A stretch of 49,306 nt of DNA from Symbiodinium natans (GCA_905221605.1 CAJNDS010000063.1:192501-241806); one strand, 5' to 3'. Counted from the stretch's first letter, positions 8,672 to 18,936 are shown. The notes: generated from the sequence alone by a model not told the origin. Numbers and translations: made by a program.

Positions 8672-9409
8672 GTCGACTGATTCTGAACCCTCAGCCCTGA
8701 AGCCTAAACCCTAAGCCCTAAACCCTAAACCCTAAACGGAAGCCTAACCTACAAAAAGTGGAAACTCGGGGTTCTCAGGGTGCAGAGGACATACTTTTGG
8801 GGCCTTATTAACGAGAATAGGGTCTTTTGGGGGGGTACACTTCTGTAGGGACCTTAAGGGAATACCATTGGTAGTTATTCCGACCCCTGCATTACGGCTT
8901 CAGGTTTCGGATATCAGCCCATGTCAACCGGTTTTTCGCATTTCCAACCTCCGTCTTTGTCCAGCTTGCATAAGGGCTAGCTGACTTATCAACCACATGA
9001 TTCGAGGTTGCTAAGGAACAGCCCTGAATTCCTCTATCCCCATAGCCCTAGACCAAAAGCGCCAATTCCCTGAATTATCCATCCATCCTTAAACCCTAAA
9101 GCCTAAACACAACACCTTAAAACTTAAACTCTAAACCTCTTATCATTTCATACCTAAACACGAAACCCCAGAACCTGGACTTGAACGTTTCCCTATAAGC
9201 CCTACAAAGCCCTAAAGCCCTAAACCCTAGAACCCTAAACCCTAAACCCTAAACCCCAAACCCTAAACCCCAAACCCTAAACCCTAAACCCTCAACCCTC
9301 AACCCTAAACCCTAAACCCTAACCCTAAGCTTGGGGTTACTTGGGGGGGGTCTTCCCAGAACCTTGACTTGAGAACGTTTCTGACTCGCAATTCCCTCCG
9401 GAACGACAG
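8672..9409. repeat. Intron-like stretch, closes with CCCTAAA
   Basis: CCCTAAA at 8690-8738 and a longer array at about 9200-9330. Between them is sequence with a family G-like piece (TTATTCCGACCCCTGCAT near 8875) and no gene seen. Confidence 0.55.
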
Positions 9410-9439
9410 GAGCTCTCTAATGCGACGGAGGAGCTCGAG
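9410..9439 (+). CDS. Coiled-coil exon
   Basis: ELSNATEELE, 30 nt, phase 0, acceptor GACAG|G and GAG|GC donor. The frame is open to 9470 (ALQRKQLGHD), so the exon may be longer. TTTAGGG follows. Confidence 0.55.
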
Positions 9440-10012
9440 GCGCTTCAGCGAAAGCAGCTGGGACATGACTTAGGGTTTAGGGTTTAGGGGTTAGGGTTTA
9501 GGGTTTAGGGTTTAGGGTTCAGGGTTTAGGGTTGGCATCATGGGATTCAAGGCTTACAAGGTGTAGGTCTCCGGTGGTACCGGCTCTTACAGGGAGATTC
9601 AGGGTTAGCACGACCTCAATTCTGAGTTTTGTTATGCAAAAACCCTAAACCCTATTTAGGGTTTAGGGTTTAGGGTTTAGGGTTCTAAACCCTAGTGATT
9701 TCCCAGGTTGCTCTGGGCAGGGAATTGATAGGTGGGGCCATGCAGATGTCTACGGGCTACAACGTTGCATAGCTTATTCCAGATAGGGTTTTCAAGACTA
9801 GCCCTGTAGAGTCCCTAGGCGAGGACCCCCAGTTGGTATCCTTGTTTCCTTCATGCTGTTCGCATTTTGAGGGAGTTGGGTTCCCCAACGCGGTGTACCC
9901 CCTTCTCATACCAGGTTAACCAGTAAGTTGGCTGAAGGTTTAGGGTTGAAGGGTAACCGTAACCCCTAAACCCTAAACTGGGCGTAAGAGCCTGAAATCT
10001 TCCCCACCTGAG
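9440..10012. repeat. Intron-like stretch with telomeric tracts
   Basis: TTTAGGG at about 9470-9535, a small palindromic CCCTAAA/TTTAGGG pair at about 9640-9695, then sequence to 9960 with no gene seen. Confidence 0.5.
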
Positions 10013-10081
10013 GGCCACCGATCTCGAGCGCGAGCTGCGGGAGTCCGAGGATGCAGCGTCTGCCAAGGCGTGGGCTCGCAG
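10013..10081 (+). CDS. Coiled-coil exon
   Basis: ATDLERELRESEDAASAKAW after CTGAG|G, donor GCAG|GT at 10082 or AAG|GC at 10068. A strong heptad pattern. TTTAGGG starts about 10 nt after the donor. Confidence 0.6.
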
Positions 10082-10573
10082 GTTTGGGATCTTAGGGTTT
10101 AGGGTTTGGGTTTTAGGGTTTGGGTTTTAGGGTTTATAGGGTTTAGGGTTCAGGGTTTAGGGTTAGGGTTTCCTTATGTACGAATTGCTTAAGAGCCCCC
10201 CCCCCCCCCCAAAAAAAAAAAAAAAAAAATGATAATAATAATTTGAGAGCCTCCGGCTCAAGCCGCCGAATCCCGCTGGAGCATAGTTGAAAGGTTTAAG
10301 GATGCCAAAAGTTGATTTGCTTGAGCCTCTGTGAAACGTTGGGGGCGGGGGGGGGGTAGGGGGTAGCACCAGGACCCAAACAGGAGCTGAAGCCAGCTTG
10401 AAGGAGGGCAGCCCCATCAATTCAAGCCCATCAAGAGTACCCTAGACCCGAAACCCCAGACCACCCTAAACCCTAAGCCCTAAACCCTAAACCCTAAACC
10501 CTGAACCCTGAACCCTGAACCCTGCATTACCCAATGCGTACCTTTAAGGGTTCCCCCGTCGTTCTCTTTCCAG
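10082..10573. repeat. Intron-like stretch with C/A homopolymer runs
   Basis: TTTAGGG at about 10090-10172, a C run then an A run at about 10196-10229, and CCCTAAA/CCCTGAA at about 10465-10530. Confidence 0.6.
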
Positions 10574-10607
10574 AAGGAGCAGAAGCGCAGATGCTTAACC
10601 ACTCAAG
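10574..10607 (+). CDS. Candidate short exon
   Basis: After CTTTCCAG the frames KEQKRRCLTTQ and EGAEAQMLNHS are both open to a CAAG|GC donor. The repeat bracketing (CCCTGAA before, TTTAGGG after) suggests an exon; the frame is unresolved. Confidence 0.35.
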
Positions 10608-10987
10608 GCCTAGAGTTTAGGGTTTAGGGTTTAGGGTTTCGGGTTTAGGGTTTAGGGTTTAGGGTTTCGGGTTTAGGGTTTAGGGTTAGGGTTTAGGGTA
10701 TTCAACTGAGGCACCTGACCAGGGTTTCAGGGTCTAAAGCGGCTCTGGTTCACGATGCATTTCCCTCCACGAGCGTGCGTGCTTGCGAGATGTTGGGTAT
10801 ACACCCGAACCCTATCCTAAATCCGAAGCAGCCCCAAACCCTAAACCCTAAACCCTAAATGGCCCTAAGTCCTAAGTCCTAAACCCTAAACCCTAAACCC
10901 TAAACCCTAAACCCGAAACCCGAAACCCTAAACCCTAAACCCTAAACCCCAAACCCCAAACCCCAAACCAACCAACCAACCCAGCAC
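10608..10987. repeat. TTTAGGG tract then CCCTAAA tract
   Basis: TTTAGGG with TTTCGGG variants at about 10612-10700, CCCTAAA with CCCGAAA and CCCCAAA variants at about 10835-10970. Confidence 0.75.
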
Positions 10988-11227
10988 TTGCCGGTTCCTG
11001 GCTTGCCAGCCGGCTGTCAAGGTGCGGCTTCGCAAATTGTCCGGGCAAGAGGAACAATAAGGAGAGCGCCGTCGCAAGGCAAGATTACGACCTTCCTGAA
11101 CAGTCTGAACAAGTGGCTTGAGACAGCCAGGGCGAGCGATGGCAGAAATGCGACAAAACCCGCCGGGATACACTTTGGCACTGCCAAGGCCAAGGCCCAG
11201 GGCCACAAGCTACGTGAGAGATCTTGA
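10988..11227 (+). CDS. Candidate exon or relic, unknown product
   Basis: A 79-codon open frame without telomeric sequence, including ITTFLNSLNKWLETARASDG, ending at a TGA. It is not coiled-coil in style. Its place between a CCCTAAA and a TTTTAGGG array fits the exon pattern, but the product is unknown. Confidence 0.35.
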   Translation: MPVPGLPAGCQGAASQIVRARGTIRRAPSQGKITTFLNSLNKWLETARASDGRNATKPAGIHFGTAKAKAQGHKLRERS

Positions 11228-11280
11228 GAGGGGGTCTAGCTGTCTAGCTAAGCTTTTGGGTTTGGGGCTCAGGGGTTTGG

Positions 11281-11400
11281 TTTTAGGGTTTTAGGGTTTT
11301 AGGGTTTTAGGGTTTTAGGGTTTTAGGGTTTTAGGGTTTAGGGTTTAGGGTTTCGGGTTTAGGGTTTAGGGTTTAGGGTTTAGGGTTTAGGGTTTAGGGG
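11281..11400 (+). repeat. TTTTAGGG octamers then TTTAGGG heptads
   Basis: About seven TTTTAGGG octamers followed by about seven TTTAGGG heptads. Confidence 0.85.
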
Positions 11401-11514
11401 CGGTTGGCCGGTGTTTTAAGGCATCCTGGAGAGTGCTTGGGGTTTAGAGTCAATATCAATAGGGTTTCATAGGCCTGTAGAGATATAGGCGACACCTCCC
11501 CAAGCCCTAAGCAC

Positions 11515-11930
11515 CTAAACCCTAAACCCTAAACCCTAAACCCTAAACCCTAAAGACCCTAAACCCTAAACCCTAAACCCTAAAAGCCGCCCAAAAAGAC
11601 CCCAAGCCCTGTAACTAGGGGACCCCTCCTGGACACTAGGACACTTGGGTAGTACCCTTCACCCCTTTCTAGGCTTCAGATCCCTTATCAACAGGAAAGT
11701 TTTAATGAGAAAGGGCAACACTAAATCCTAAGCCCCAAGCCCTAAACCCTAAACCCTAAACCCTAAACCCTAAACCCTAAACCCTAAACCCTAAACCCTA
11801 AACCCTAAACCCTAAACCCTAAACCCTAAACCCTAAACCCTAAACCCTAAACCCTAAACCCTGAACCCCAAGCCTAGGCTGGGAAAGCTAAACCCTAAAC
11901 CCTAAACCCAGAACCCCAAACCCTAAACCC
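11515..11930 (-). repeat. CCCTAAA tracts before an exon
   Basis: Arrays at about 11515-11585, 11740-11865 and 11885-11930. The unit CCCCAAGCCTAGGCTGGGAA occurs twice, about 11865-11885 and 11927-11947. Confidence 0.8.
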
Positions 11931-11964
11931 CAAGCCTAGGCTGGGAAGCCTAACCCTCTTCCAG

Positions 11965-12024
11965 GCTCTGGCCGTTGCCTCTGCGCTCGCGGAAGTGGAG
12001 CGATGGCAAGGCGAGCATGCGCAG
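11965..12024 (+). CDS. Coiled-coil exon
   Basis: ALAVASALAEVERWQGEHAQ, 60 nt, phase 0, acceptor TTCCAG|G and CAG|GC donor. CCCTAAA upstream and TTTAGGG from about 12053. Confidence 0.7.
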
Positions 12025-12052
12025 GCGCCTGGGCCCGAAGCCCAAACCGTGT

Positions 12053-12375
12053 AGGGTTTAGGGTTTAGGGTTTGGGTTTAGGGTTTCGGGTTTCGGGTTT
12101 AGGGTTTGGGGTTTAGGGTTTAGGGTTTAGGGTTTAATTAGGGTATAGGACAGAGTCAGTCAGGGAGGGAGAGGGCGGGGGCGAACTTCGGGATGATGTG
12201 CTGCGCACTGTGTGATTGCCTGGGAGCTTCCTGCATATCCCGATCTTCGACGACCCAACCTGCCCTTTAAAGCCTGGGTGTTGGGGTTTAGGGTTTAGGG
12301 TTTAGGGTTTAGGGTTTAGGGTTTAGGGTTTAGGGTCTAGGGTTTAGGGTTTAGGGTTTAGGGTTTAGGGATTGG
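12053..12375 (+). repeat. TTTAGGG tracts in one intron
   Basis: Tracts at about 12053-12140 (with TTTCGGG) and 12283-12375, separated by unique sequence. This intron has no CCCTAAA at its acceptor end, an exception to the rule. Confidence 0.75.
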
Positions 12376-12416
12376 GGTTATGGCTGTTAAGGGTTTGGGC
12401 CTGTGCTTCTGTTGAG

Positions 12417-12479
12417 GAGTTGGAGCGCGGGAGCGCGGCTGCATCGAAGCACCAGGAAGCCCAAGAGACGCTGCAACAG
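12417..12479 (+). CDS. Coiled-coil exon
   Basis: ELERGSAAASKHQEAQETLQ plus Q, 63 nt, phase 0, acceptor TTGAG|G and CAG|GC donor. TTTAGGG starts 7 nt after the exon. Confidence 0.7.
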
Positions 12480-12483
12480 GCCA

Positions 12484-12620
12484 GGTTTAGGGGTTAGGGT
12501 TTAGGGTTTAGCGTTTAGGGTTTAGGGTCGGGTCGGTTAGGGTTTAGGGTTTCGCGCTTAGGGCTTGGGGTTTAGGGCTTCGGGCTTAGGAGGGTTTAGG
12601 GATTGGGAGGGTTTTGGGTC
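12484..12620 (+). repeat. TTTAGGG tract, degraded
   Basis: TTTAGGG mixed with TTTCGCG, CTTAGGG and TTCGGGC variants at the donor end of the intron. Confidence 0.7.
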
Positions 12621-12758
12621 TAGGGCTTCCAAACTGTTGCATTTTTGGTGGCTTCGTTGAACGGAATCCTGTTTTGTGACCAACGCACCGTACCTTGCGA
12701 TTTAAGGGAATCCATGCCAGAGGTCAACAACTCCTAAAAACCCTAAGCCATGTTTTCA

Positions 12759-12878
12759 GGTAGGATATGGGGGACCCTCAAACAGGAACCCTTCTGAACC
12801 TTCTTGTGGCTCTCTTAAACAGGGACCTTATTGAGGGGGTCTATATCCCCAAGGGTCCCCCTAATCCTATCCCCTACT
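12759..12878. mobile_element. MITE-like foldback, family J
   Basis: GTAGGATATGGGGGACCCTC at the left is matched in reverse by GGGTCCCCCTAATCCTATCC at the right. Only one copy seen in the window. Confidence 0.55.
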
Positions 12879-12926
12879 GTAAACCCTAAACCCTAAACCC
12901 CGAACCCTCCCCGGCGTGCCGCACAG

Positions 12927-12962
12927 GAGATGCAGGATCTCCGCGAGACGCTGTCGCGACAG
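12927..12962 (+). CDS. Coiled-coil exon
   Basis: EMQDLRETLSRQ, 36 nt, phase 0, acceptor CACAG|G and CAG|GC donor. CCCTAAA just before; no TTTAGGG after. Confidence 0.65.
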
Positions 12963-13542
12963 GCCCCCCACCCACCCCAATCATCACAGACCTAGACATA
13001 CACCGAAGCCACAGCAGTTTTCCCCTTGCAACCCTAAACCCTAAACCGTAAACCCTAAACCCAATATCATCCTCATGGGGCAGCTTCACTGCAATCAAGC
13101 CCCGAAATCTCGAGCTACACGAAGGTGTCATGGGGCTCTGCCAGGAGTGCCCTGAGGTGTGGAGATACTCTTTAGGGAACGCGCAGTTAGGCGCCATAGT
13201 CAGGTCCATCAGGGGTACCACTGCAAACCCTATATAAGTCGGGGCTCAATTATTCTACCAACTTTAGCCTAAGGGAATTTTGACATGAATAACGTGACTT
13301 ATGACCCACTTCGGCCCTCATAGCCCTACTCAGAACCTAGGGCCCCTACTTGTAAGGGTCCATGTGCCCAATGAGTATACACTTGGGCCCCAAAGTCACC
13401 ACAAAGGAGCGACTTCAATGCCCCAGTATACTCCCTAAACCCTAAACCCTAAACCCTAAACCCTAAACCCTAAACCCTAAACCCTAAACCCTAAACCCTA
13501 AACCCTAAGCCTAAACCCTGCAGCGGTTAAGGGAAAAGCCAG
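12963..13542. repeat. Intron-like stretch with possible extra exon
   Basis: CCCTAAA at 13029-13065 and 13433-13520. Between them, about 13097-13200, an open plus frame (LELHEGVMGLCQECPEVWRY) might be a further exon. It is left uncalled because no splice pair stands out. Confidence 0.4.
13352..13433. mobile_element. MITE-like foldback, family D, copy 1
   Basis: AAGGGTCCATGTGCCCAATG and ACTTGGGCCCCAAAGT mark the left arm shared with family D. The right arm is degraded. Confidence 0.45.
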
Positions 13543-13599
13543 GAGCAGAACTATCAGATGAACGGCGACGAGTCCCTACGCAAGATCGGAGAGCTCGAG
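13543..13599 (+). CDS. Coiled-coil exon
   Basis: EQNYQMNGDESLRKIGELE, 57 nt, phase 0, acceptor GCCAG|G and GAG|GC donor. CCCTAAA upstream, TTTAGGG from about 13634. Confidence 0.65.
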
Positions 13600-13633
13600 G
13601 CAACTCAACACCATGGGAAGTAGTTGTGAGCCT

Positions 13634-14035
13634 AGGGGTTTAGGGTTTAGGGTTTAGGGTTTAGGGTTTAGGGTTTAGGGCTAGGGGAGCTGCGCTGCTT
13701 AACTTTCGGTCTTGTGGTGGTAGGATTGAGGTCAAGAGCTTACGAGACCCTGAGCCCCAAACCCTGCGACCCTGAGCCCCCGCTCGGCTGCTCCTTACAG
13801 TTTAGGGTTTAGGGTTTAGGGTTTAGGGTTTGGGGTTTGGGGTTTGGGGGTTTAGGGTTTAGGGTGTTTGGGGTTTAAGGATTTGGGGTTTAGGGTGTAG
13901 AGCCCTCAGAATCACGGTGCATGGAGTCTAGGGTTTAGAGCTGGTGCCTGGTGGGTTCTTGGAAGATTTTCCGATCTTGGGTGCAGCACCCTAAACCCAA
14001 AACCCGCAAACCCTAAACCCGAAACCCTAAACTGT
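13634..14035. repeat. Intron with TTTAGGG start and CCCTAAA end
   Basis: TTTAGGG at about 13634-13685 and 13800-13895 (with TTTGGGG), and CCCTAAA/CCCGAAA at about 13987-14035. Confidence 0.7.
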
Positions 14036-14076
14036 AAGGAGCAGAGAGGATCAGCCCAAAGCGCCGAGCAGATCAG

Positions 14077-14121
14077 GCTTTGCAGACGGAGCTCAAGGAA
14101 CAGCTGCATCAGAGAGAGCAG
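14077..14121 (+). CDS. Coiled-coil exon
   Basis: ALQTELKEQLHQREQ, 45 nt, phase 0, acceptor GATCAG|G and CAG|GC donor. The same frame is open for about 10 codons upstream (RISPKRRADQ). Confidence 0.65.
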
Positions 14122-15110
14122 GCCCTGGTACCAGGTATTTCGGGTGCAGGGCTTTAGAGAGGACATAGGGCACATAAACAAAGGCCAAAGGCGTACACCT
14201 TTCTTAACATGGTCTCTCTAATATCGTCCCTTACCTTCTTTAACAGATTCTGAAGTATGGCCGCTTGGGCTGCATAGAGTATACAAGGGGTATAAAAAGG
14301 GTTCTGCTTTTACGGGCCCATATTCAGTGACCATGTAACTACCCTAAGATCATCTTGGGCAGGGCAGGGGTTTCTTAAGAGGTATGTCCTCGCCGGATTG
14401 TAGCCTGGCCGGGTTTGCGGCAACACAGTTGCGGCTTGGAACCATGTGGAACCCTAAGCCCTATACACCCCACATAATATAGGGGTCGGAATAAATACTA
14501 ATAGTCTTCCCTTGTGGCCCCTAGAAAATTGTACTATAGTAACCCCCGAAACCCTATTCTAACTATCAAGGCCCCTATGTTCCTCAAGTTGAAAATTCTC
14601 TAAGCTACTTCGGCGTCACGTGGGGCCTATAAGGTTAAGCCCGCTAAGCCGTAAATTTGTGAACCCTGAACCCTAAACCCTAAACCCTAAACCCTAGACC
14701 CTAATTCAAGCCCTTGGTGGCAAGCCTGAACCTTCTAATTCTAGGGTTCAGGGTCAAGATCTGTAAAAACCTTGTCTGCTAAACCCTAAACCCTAAACCC
14801 CCGAAACCCTGAAGCCCCTGAACCATAAACCCTAAACCCTAAACCCTAAACCCCCAAAGCCCTTAAACCCCCTAAGCCCCTCAAAGCCCGTAAACCCCCC
14901 TAAGCCACCCCCTAAACCTTAAGGCCCTAAACCCTGCGCCAAAGGCCCGAAAGGCGTGCGCCCTAAGCCCTGGAAAGGAGAAAGTTCCAAAAGTCAGTAA
15001 AAAATTGGGTCAAAACTTCCTGGGACCCCTAAACCCTAAACCCTAAACCCTAAACCCTAAACCCTAAACCCTAAACCCTGAACCCTGAACCCTAAACCCT
15101 AAAGCCGCAG
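14122..15110. repeat. Intron-like stretch, three CCCTAAA regions
   Basis: No gene seen. Unique sequence to about 14,470, a family G foldback element, CCCTAAA at about 14655-14705, a degraded region at 14780-14950 (CCCCTAAAG, CCCTTAAA), and CCCTAAA at 15028-15104 before the next exon. Confidence 0.55.
14477..14580. mobile_element. MITE-like foldback, family G, copy 1
   Basis: Starts ATATAGGGGTCGGAATAAAT and ends TATCAAGGCCCCTATGT. Same ends as the copies at 21.2 and 29.9 kb. Confidence 0.6.
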
Positions 15111-15166
15111 GAGGCCGCAGACGCCCAGAGCAACGCCTCCGCCGAGCTGTCTTCCCTCACCGAGAA
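15111..15166 (+). CDS. Coiled-coil exon
   Basis: EAADAQSNASAELSSLTE after CCGCAG|G. The right border (GC at 15167 or at 15170) is uncertain. CCCTAAA directly before and TTTAGGG directly after. Confidence 0.6.
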
Positions 15167-15176
15167 GCCGCCCGGG

Positions 15177-15640
15177 GTTTAGGGTTTGGGGTTTAGGGTT
15201 TCGGGTTTAGGGTTTAGGGTTTAGGGTTTGGGGTTTGGGGTTTGGGGTTTAGGGTTTGGGGTTTGGGGTTTGGGGTTTAGGGTTTGGGGTTTGGGGTTTG
15301 GGGTTTAGGGTTCAGGGTTTGGGGTTTAGGGTTTAGGGTTTGGGGTTTGGGGTTTAGGGTTTTGGGTTTAGGGTTTCGGGTTTAGGGTTTGGGGTTTAGG
15401 GTTTGGGGTTTCGGGTTTAGGGTTTAGGGTTTGGGGTTTAGGGTTTGGGGTTTCGGGTTTAGGGTTTAGGGTTTGAGGTTTGGGGTTTATAGGGTTATAG
15501 GGTTTAGGGGGATGAGCGCGCTCAGGGCTTCTCGAGGGGGTTCAGGACTGCAAGGCACAAGGTTTGAGGGTTTAGATGCTCTTGTAGAGTTTAGATTTCA
15601 GGGTTTAGGGTTTAGGGTTTACGGTTTAGGGTTTAGGGTA
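15177..15640 (+). repeat. Long mixed telomeric tract
   Basis: TTTAGGG interleaved with TTTGGGG and TTTCGGG in a partly periodic order over about 300 nt (15177-15480), then a smaller tract at 15600-15640. The single-base changes fall at one unit position. Confidence 0.85.
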
Positions 15641-16059
15641 GGTGCACGGCTTCAGGGTTGAGATGATCCTGCAGGGGCTTCTGGAGTAAAAGCCTACCCA
15701 CGCATGCAAGGCTGAAGTTCCTGGAGGTCACAAGGCGATAAGCCCCCAAACCCTAAGTCCGAACGCTAAGCCCAAAAAACCCTGGAAGCCCTGATTCTTT
15801 ATAAGCACCCTAAGCCCTAAACCCTTAACCCTACCCCCATAAATCCCTAAATCCCCTGAACCTGAAGTTCCACCAGCTTTACGATACGAAGCCCTCTATA
15901 AGCCCCAATCACCCTCTAGAAGCTGTAAAGCATCACTGAGTCCTGTAGATCCTAAGCCTTAAGCCTCACTCCCGAAGTGCTACAAGCTCTAGGAGTAGGG
16001 CTATAAGGGCCCTCAAGTGGGTTTTTAGTCATATTACTTGAGGCATCATTCCCTAAACT
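15641..16059. other. Intron-like stretch, nothing recognised
   Basis: Scattered degraded CCCTAAA units and unique sequence. No exon or foldback element that I can support. Confidence 0.4.
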
Positions 16060-16411
16060 GTGAGCGCAGACATGGGGACCGTACTGCCAAAGCATCGCGA
16101 CATGCTGCGTCGCATGGCACAGGATCCGGTGACTCAGACTGTCCAGTTCGAGCTTCTCATGCGTATCTCTTTTCAGTACGTCCTCAAATGTTCGGCCAGA
16201 AACACTGGAATGCCGACGAGGCTTGCCTCACGGTGTAGCTGCAGCCTCGACTGGCGCTGGCATGCTGGGTCCCATTCTAGCTTTCCGTAGTGACATTGAA
16301 GCTCAGGGTCGTGGACCTTCACATCCTCATATCTTGGTTCGAAAATTTTACCTGCTATTCGGGATCCCGGAATGCGTCCAGGATCTCAGCTACCAAGCGA
16401 AGCTAGTGTAG
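16060..16411 (+). pseudogene. Possible relic of a Helitron helicase-like domain
   Basis: Two overlapping open frames, 16060-16290 and 16223-16411, look like one protein broken by a frameshift. The second contains LAFRSDIEAQGRGPSHPHIL, which resembles the Q-x-R-G-x-x-H-x-H-I-L motif of the Helitron Rep/helicase-like domain common in dinoflagellate genomes. This comes from memory of the motif, so the call is tentative. Confidence 0.35.
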
Positions 16412-16494
16412 AATGTAAGTGACCCTAGACCCTAAACTCTAAACCCTAAAGATCCCATTCGCAAACCGCTGGGCGGAGGTTTTCCACGGCGCAG

Positions 16495-16551
16495 AAGGAG
16501 CTGGAAGCCGAACGGCTCGCAGCCGAGGCCTTGCGCGGCGATGCAACGCAG
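16495..16551 (+). CDS. Coiled-coil exon
   Basis: KELEAERLAAEALRGDATQ, 57 nt, phase 0, acceptor GCGCAG and CAG|GC donor. The frame is open a further five codons upstream (RFSTAQ). A long T/G run follows. Confidence 0.65.
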
Positions 16552-16865
16552 GCTTCGCTTTTTGTTGTTGTTATGTTTTTTTTTTTGGCGGGGGGGGGGG
16601 GGGGGGGGGGGGGGGGGAGAGGTTCGGGTTTAGGGTTTTTAGAGTTTAGGTGTTTAGGGGTTAAGGGTTTAGGGTTTAAGCAACAGAGGCTTCGTGTTTT
16701 TTTGGTTGGGTTGTCTCGGGGGGTTAGGGTTTTAGGGTTTCAGGGTTTCAGGGTTTTAGGGTTTTAGGTTTTTAGGGTTTTACGGTTTTCGGGTTTTCGG
16801 GTTTTAGGGTTTTAGGGTTTTGGGGTTTTAGGGTTTTCGGGTTTTAGGGTTTAGTAGGGGCTTAA
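16552..16865 (+). repeat. T and G runs, then TTTTAGGG octamers
   Basis: Runs of T and about 29 G at 16574-16617, degraded TTTAGGG, then GGGTTTTA/GGGTTTTC octamers at about 16725-16855. Confidence 0.75.
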
Positions 16866-16904
16866 ACCCTTAAACAAAAATCATGCGCCTTAGTGTATAA
16901 ACTT

Positions 16905-16996
16905 CTGGGACCCAGAGTAGACCCTTCTTCCCTTCTTTTTGTGGTGTAGGTTCCCTTATTTTAAGCACCTTTTTCTCCAAAACGGGGCAGCCTTTC
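16905..16996. mobile_element. Family F foldback, copy 4 (partial)
   Basis: TGGGACCCAGAGTAGACCCT and the following GTTCCCTTATTTTAAG match family F. The right arm is missing. Confidence 0.4.
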
Positions 16997-17000
16997 GATT

Positions 17001-17474
17001 CCTAAACCCTAAACCCTAAACCCTAAACCCTAAACCCTAAACCCTAAACCCTAAACCCTAAACCCCAGTCCTGGAGCCCTGAAATCTCCCTTGATTCTCG
17101 AGCATGGCATGGATGGTGCAAAGCACAAGCCTGCAAACCCTTAAGCTCCCAAACCTTGAGCTCTAGGGTTTAGGGTTTAGGGTTAGGGTTTAGGGTTTAG
17201 GGTTTAGGGTTTAGGGTTTAGGGTTTAAGGTAGCTACGGCCAGGTTCCTTCTAAAGCCCGCCATGAAAGCAACCATGGCTGAACAGAGCTTGACATCCAG
17301 CAGCCAAATCCTGAACTGCATGTCCCTAAACCCAAGCCCCTGAAACCCTAAGTTAAGCCCTGCACATAGAGTTTAGGGTTTAGGGCTTAGGGTTTAGGAA
17401 ATCCTAAAAACCCCAAAGCCCCAAGCTAACCCCAAACCTTAAACCCTAAACTCCCAAGAGATGTGCATGCCCAG
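17001..17474. repeat. CCCTAAA tract, TTTAGGG tract, CCCTAAA remnant
   Basis: CCCTAAA at 17001-17065, TTTAGGG at 17166-17230 and a short CCCTAAA remnant near 17440, with unique sequence between. Confidence 0.65.
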
Positions 17475-17537
17475 GCGCAGGCCTCCCTCAAGGACTACGA
17501 GGCCCAAGTGAGCGACGGCCGCCAGCAGCTCTCGGAC
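17475..17537 (+). CDS. Coiled-coil exon
   Basis: AQASLKDYEAQVSDGRQQLS plus D, 63 nt, phase 0, acceptor CCCAG|G and GT donor. TTTAGGG follows within 20 nt. Confidence 0.7.
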
Positions 17538-17551
17538 GTTTTTGGGCCGCA

Positions 17552-17790
17552 GGGTTTAGGGTTTTAGGGTTTATAGGGCTTAGGGCCAAGAGTTTTTAAG
17601 GGTGTTTCAGGGTGTTTTAGGTTTTTCTTAGGGTTTAGGGTTCAGGGTTTTAGAGGTTTAGGGTTTTGAGGGTGTAGGGTTTTAGGGTTTTTAGGTTTGC
17701 TTAGGGTGTAGGGTTTAGGGTTTTAGTGTTTGAGGGTTTGAGGGTTTGAGAGTTTGATCGTTTTAGGGCTTTAGGGTTTTAGGGTTTAGG
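17552..17790 (+). repeat. Degraded TTTAGGG/TTTTAGGG tract
   Basis: Units of variable length (TTTAGGG, TTTTAGGG, GTTTGAGG, GTGTAGGG). Confidence 0.65.
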
Positions 17791-17816
17791 AGTTCCAGAG
17801 TTAGGTTCTTGTTTAG

Positions 17817-17876
17817 GTGGAGGCCGTCCCGAATCAGCTGCATGGGCTTCAACATCCCGCGGAAGATGCCCGTGAA
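17817..17876 (+). CDS. Coiled-coil exon
   Basis: VEAVPNQLHGLQHPAEDARE, 60 nt, phase 0, acceptor TTTAG|G and GAA|GC donor. TTTAGGG from 17921. Confidence 0.55.
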
Positions 17877-17920
17877 GCTCCGATTGGCTGAGACCCACTA
17901 CGAGTTTGAAGTCTTGAGAG

Positions 17921-17992
17921 GGTTTAGGGTTTAGGGTTTAGGGTTTAGGGTTTAGGGTTTAGGGTTTAGGGTTTAGGGTTTAGGGTTTAGGT
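17921..17992 (+). repeat. Telomeric TTTAGGG tract
   Basis: About ten nearly perfect units in the short intron between two candidate exons. Confidence 0.85.
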
Positions 17993-18039
17993 TGTTTTAT
18001 GGAAATGCGAGTTAAGAGGATGAAGGCTGAGAGCCGAAG

Positions 18040-18072
18040 CTACTGGCCGCTTGTGAGAAGAGCGAGCTGAAG
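18040..18072 (+). CDS. Candidate coiled-coil exon
   Basis: LLAACEKSELK, 33 nt, phase 0, acceptor CCGAAG and AAG|GC donor. Confidence 0.5.
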
Positions 18073-18936
18073 GCCAGCCAAGGGTGCGTCCCTAAACCGT
18101 AAACCGTGTTCAATCGGCGCGGAGGACCTTTCCAACATGAACTCTAAACTCTAAACTCGAAAAAACCCTAAACCCTAAACCCTAAACCCTAAACTTCTGG
18201 GCTTTACAGCCCGAGCCCTGTGCTGGGCTTGGATGTGAGGAAGTAAGATGCCCTGCAGCACCCTAAGCCCCATACACCTGGGACCCAGAGTACCCTAAAC
18301 CCTAAACCCTAAACCCTAAACCCTAAACCCTAAACCCTAAACCCTATTCCTTTTGTTTTCAGGGTTTCGGGTTTTAGGGAGCTTCCCTTATCGAGCCCCG
18401 TTTTGGCTCACTCTTTCTATTCCTAGATCTCTGGGGTCTAAACCCTCAACCCTCTAAACCCTACACTTGGCGCTGGGATCTCTTAGCACTCCAATTCAAT
18501 AACTGGGTTTTGGAGTACTATACTTTAATACTTTTTTTTGGTTCTGGATTCCTATTATCGCTTCTTATACCTAAAAAGTGTATACTTTTTTCCAGGGTCT
18601 ACTCCAAAGCTAAGATAAACCTAAACCCTAACCCATCAACAATAGGACCCCCCCCCCCCCAATTTTTACACGCACAGCTGATTGGGCCACCTGGATTTTG
18701 GGCACCCCGTCTCGGATCCGGAAGAGCTCTCCAAGCGTTAAACCCGAACCCGCATAGGCCTTAAACCCCCAAACGCTGTAGACACGACTTTGAAAACCCT
18801 ACTATAAATCCTGAGCCCCAAACCCGATTGACCCTTTAAATCTTAAACCCTAAGCCCTAAACCTTTAACCCTACACCCTATATATATCCAGAACCCTAAA
18901 CCCTAAACCCTAAAGTTTCCACCCTGGAATTGCAAG
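18073..18936. repeat. Intron-like stretch with CCCTAAA tracts
   Basis: CCCTAAA at 18162-18195, 18293-18345 and about 18845-18915. An open frame at 18510-18764 crosses low-complexity C runs and repeats and is not called. Confidence 0.55.

Noticed and set aside
10163-10420. Minus-strand open frame with a Phe run and Gly run
   Set aside because: It crosses the C/A homopolymers and is of low complexity; the plus-strand exon pattern explains the region better.
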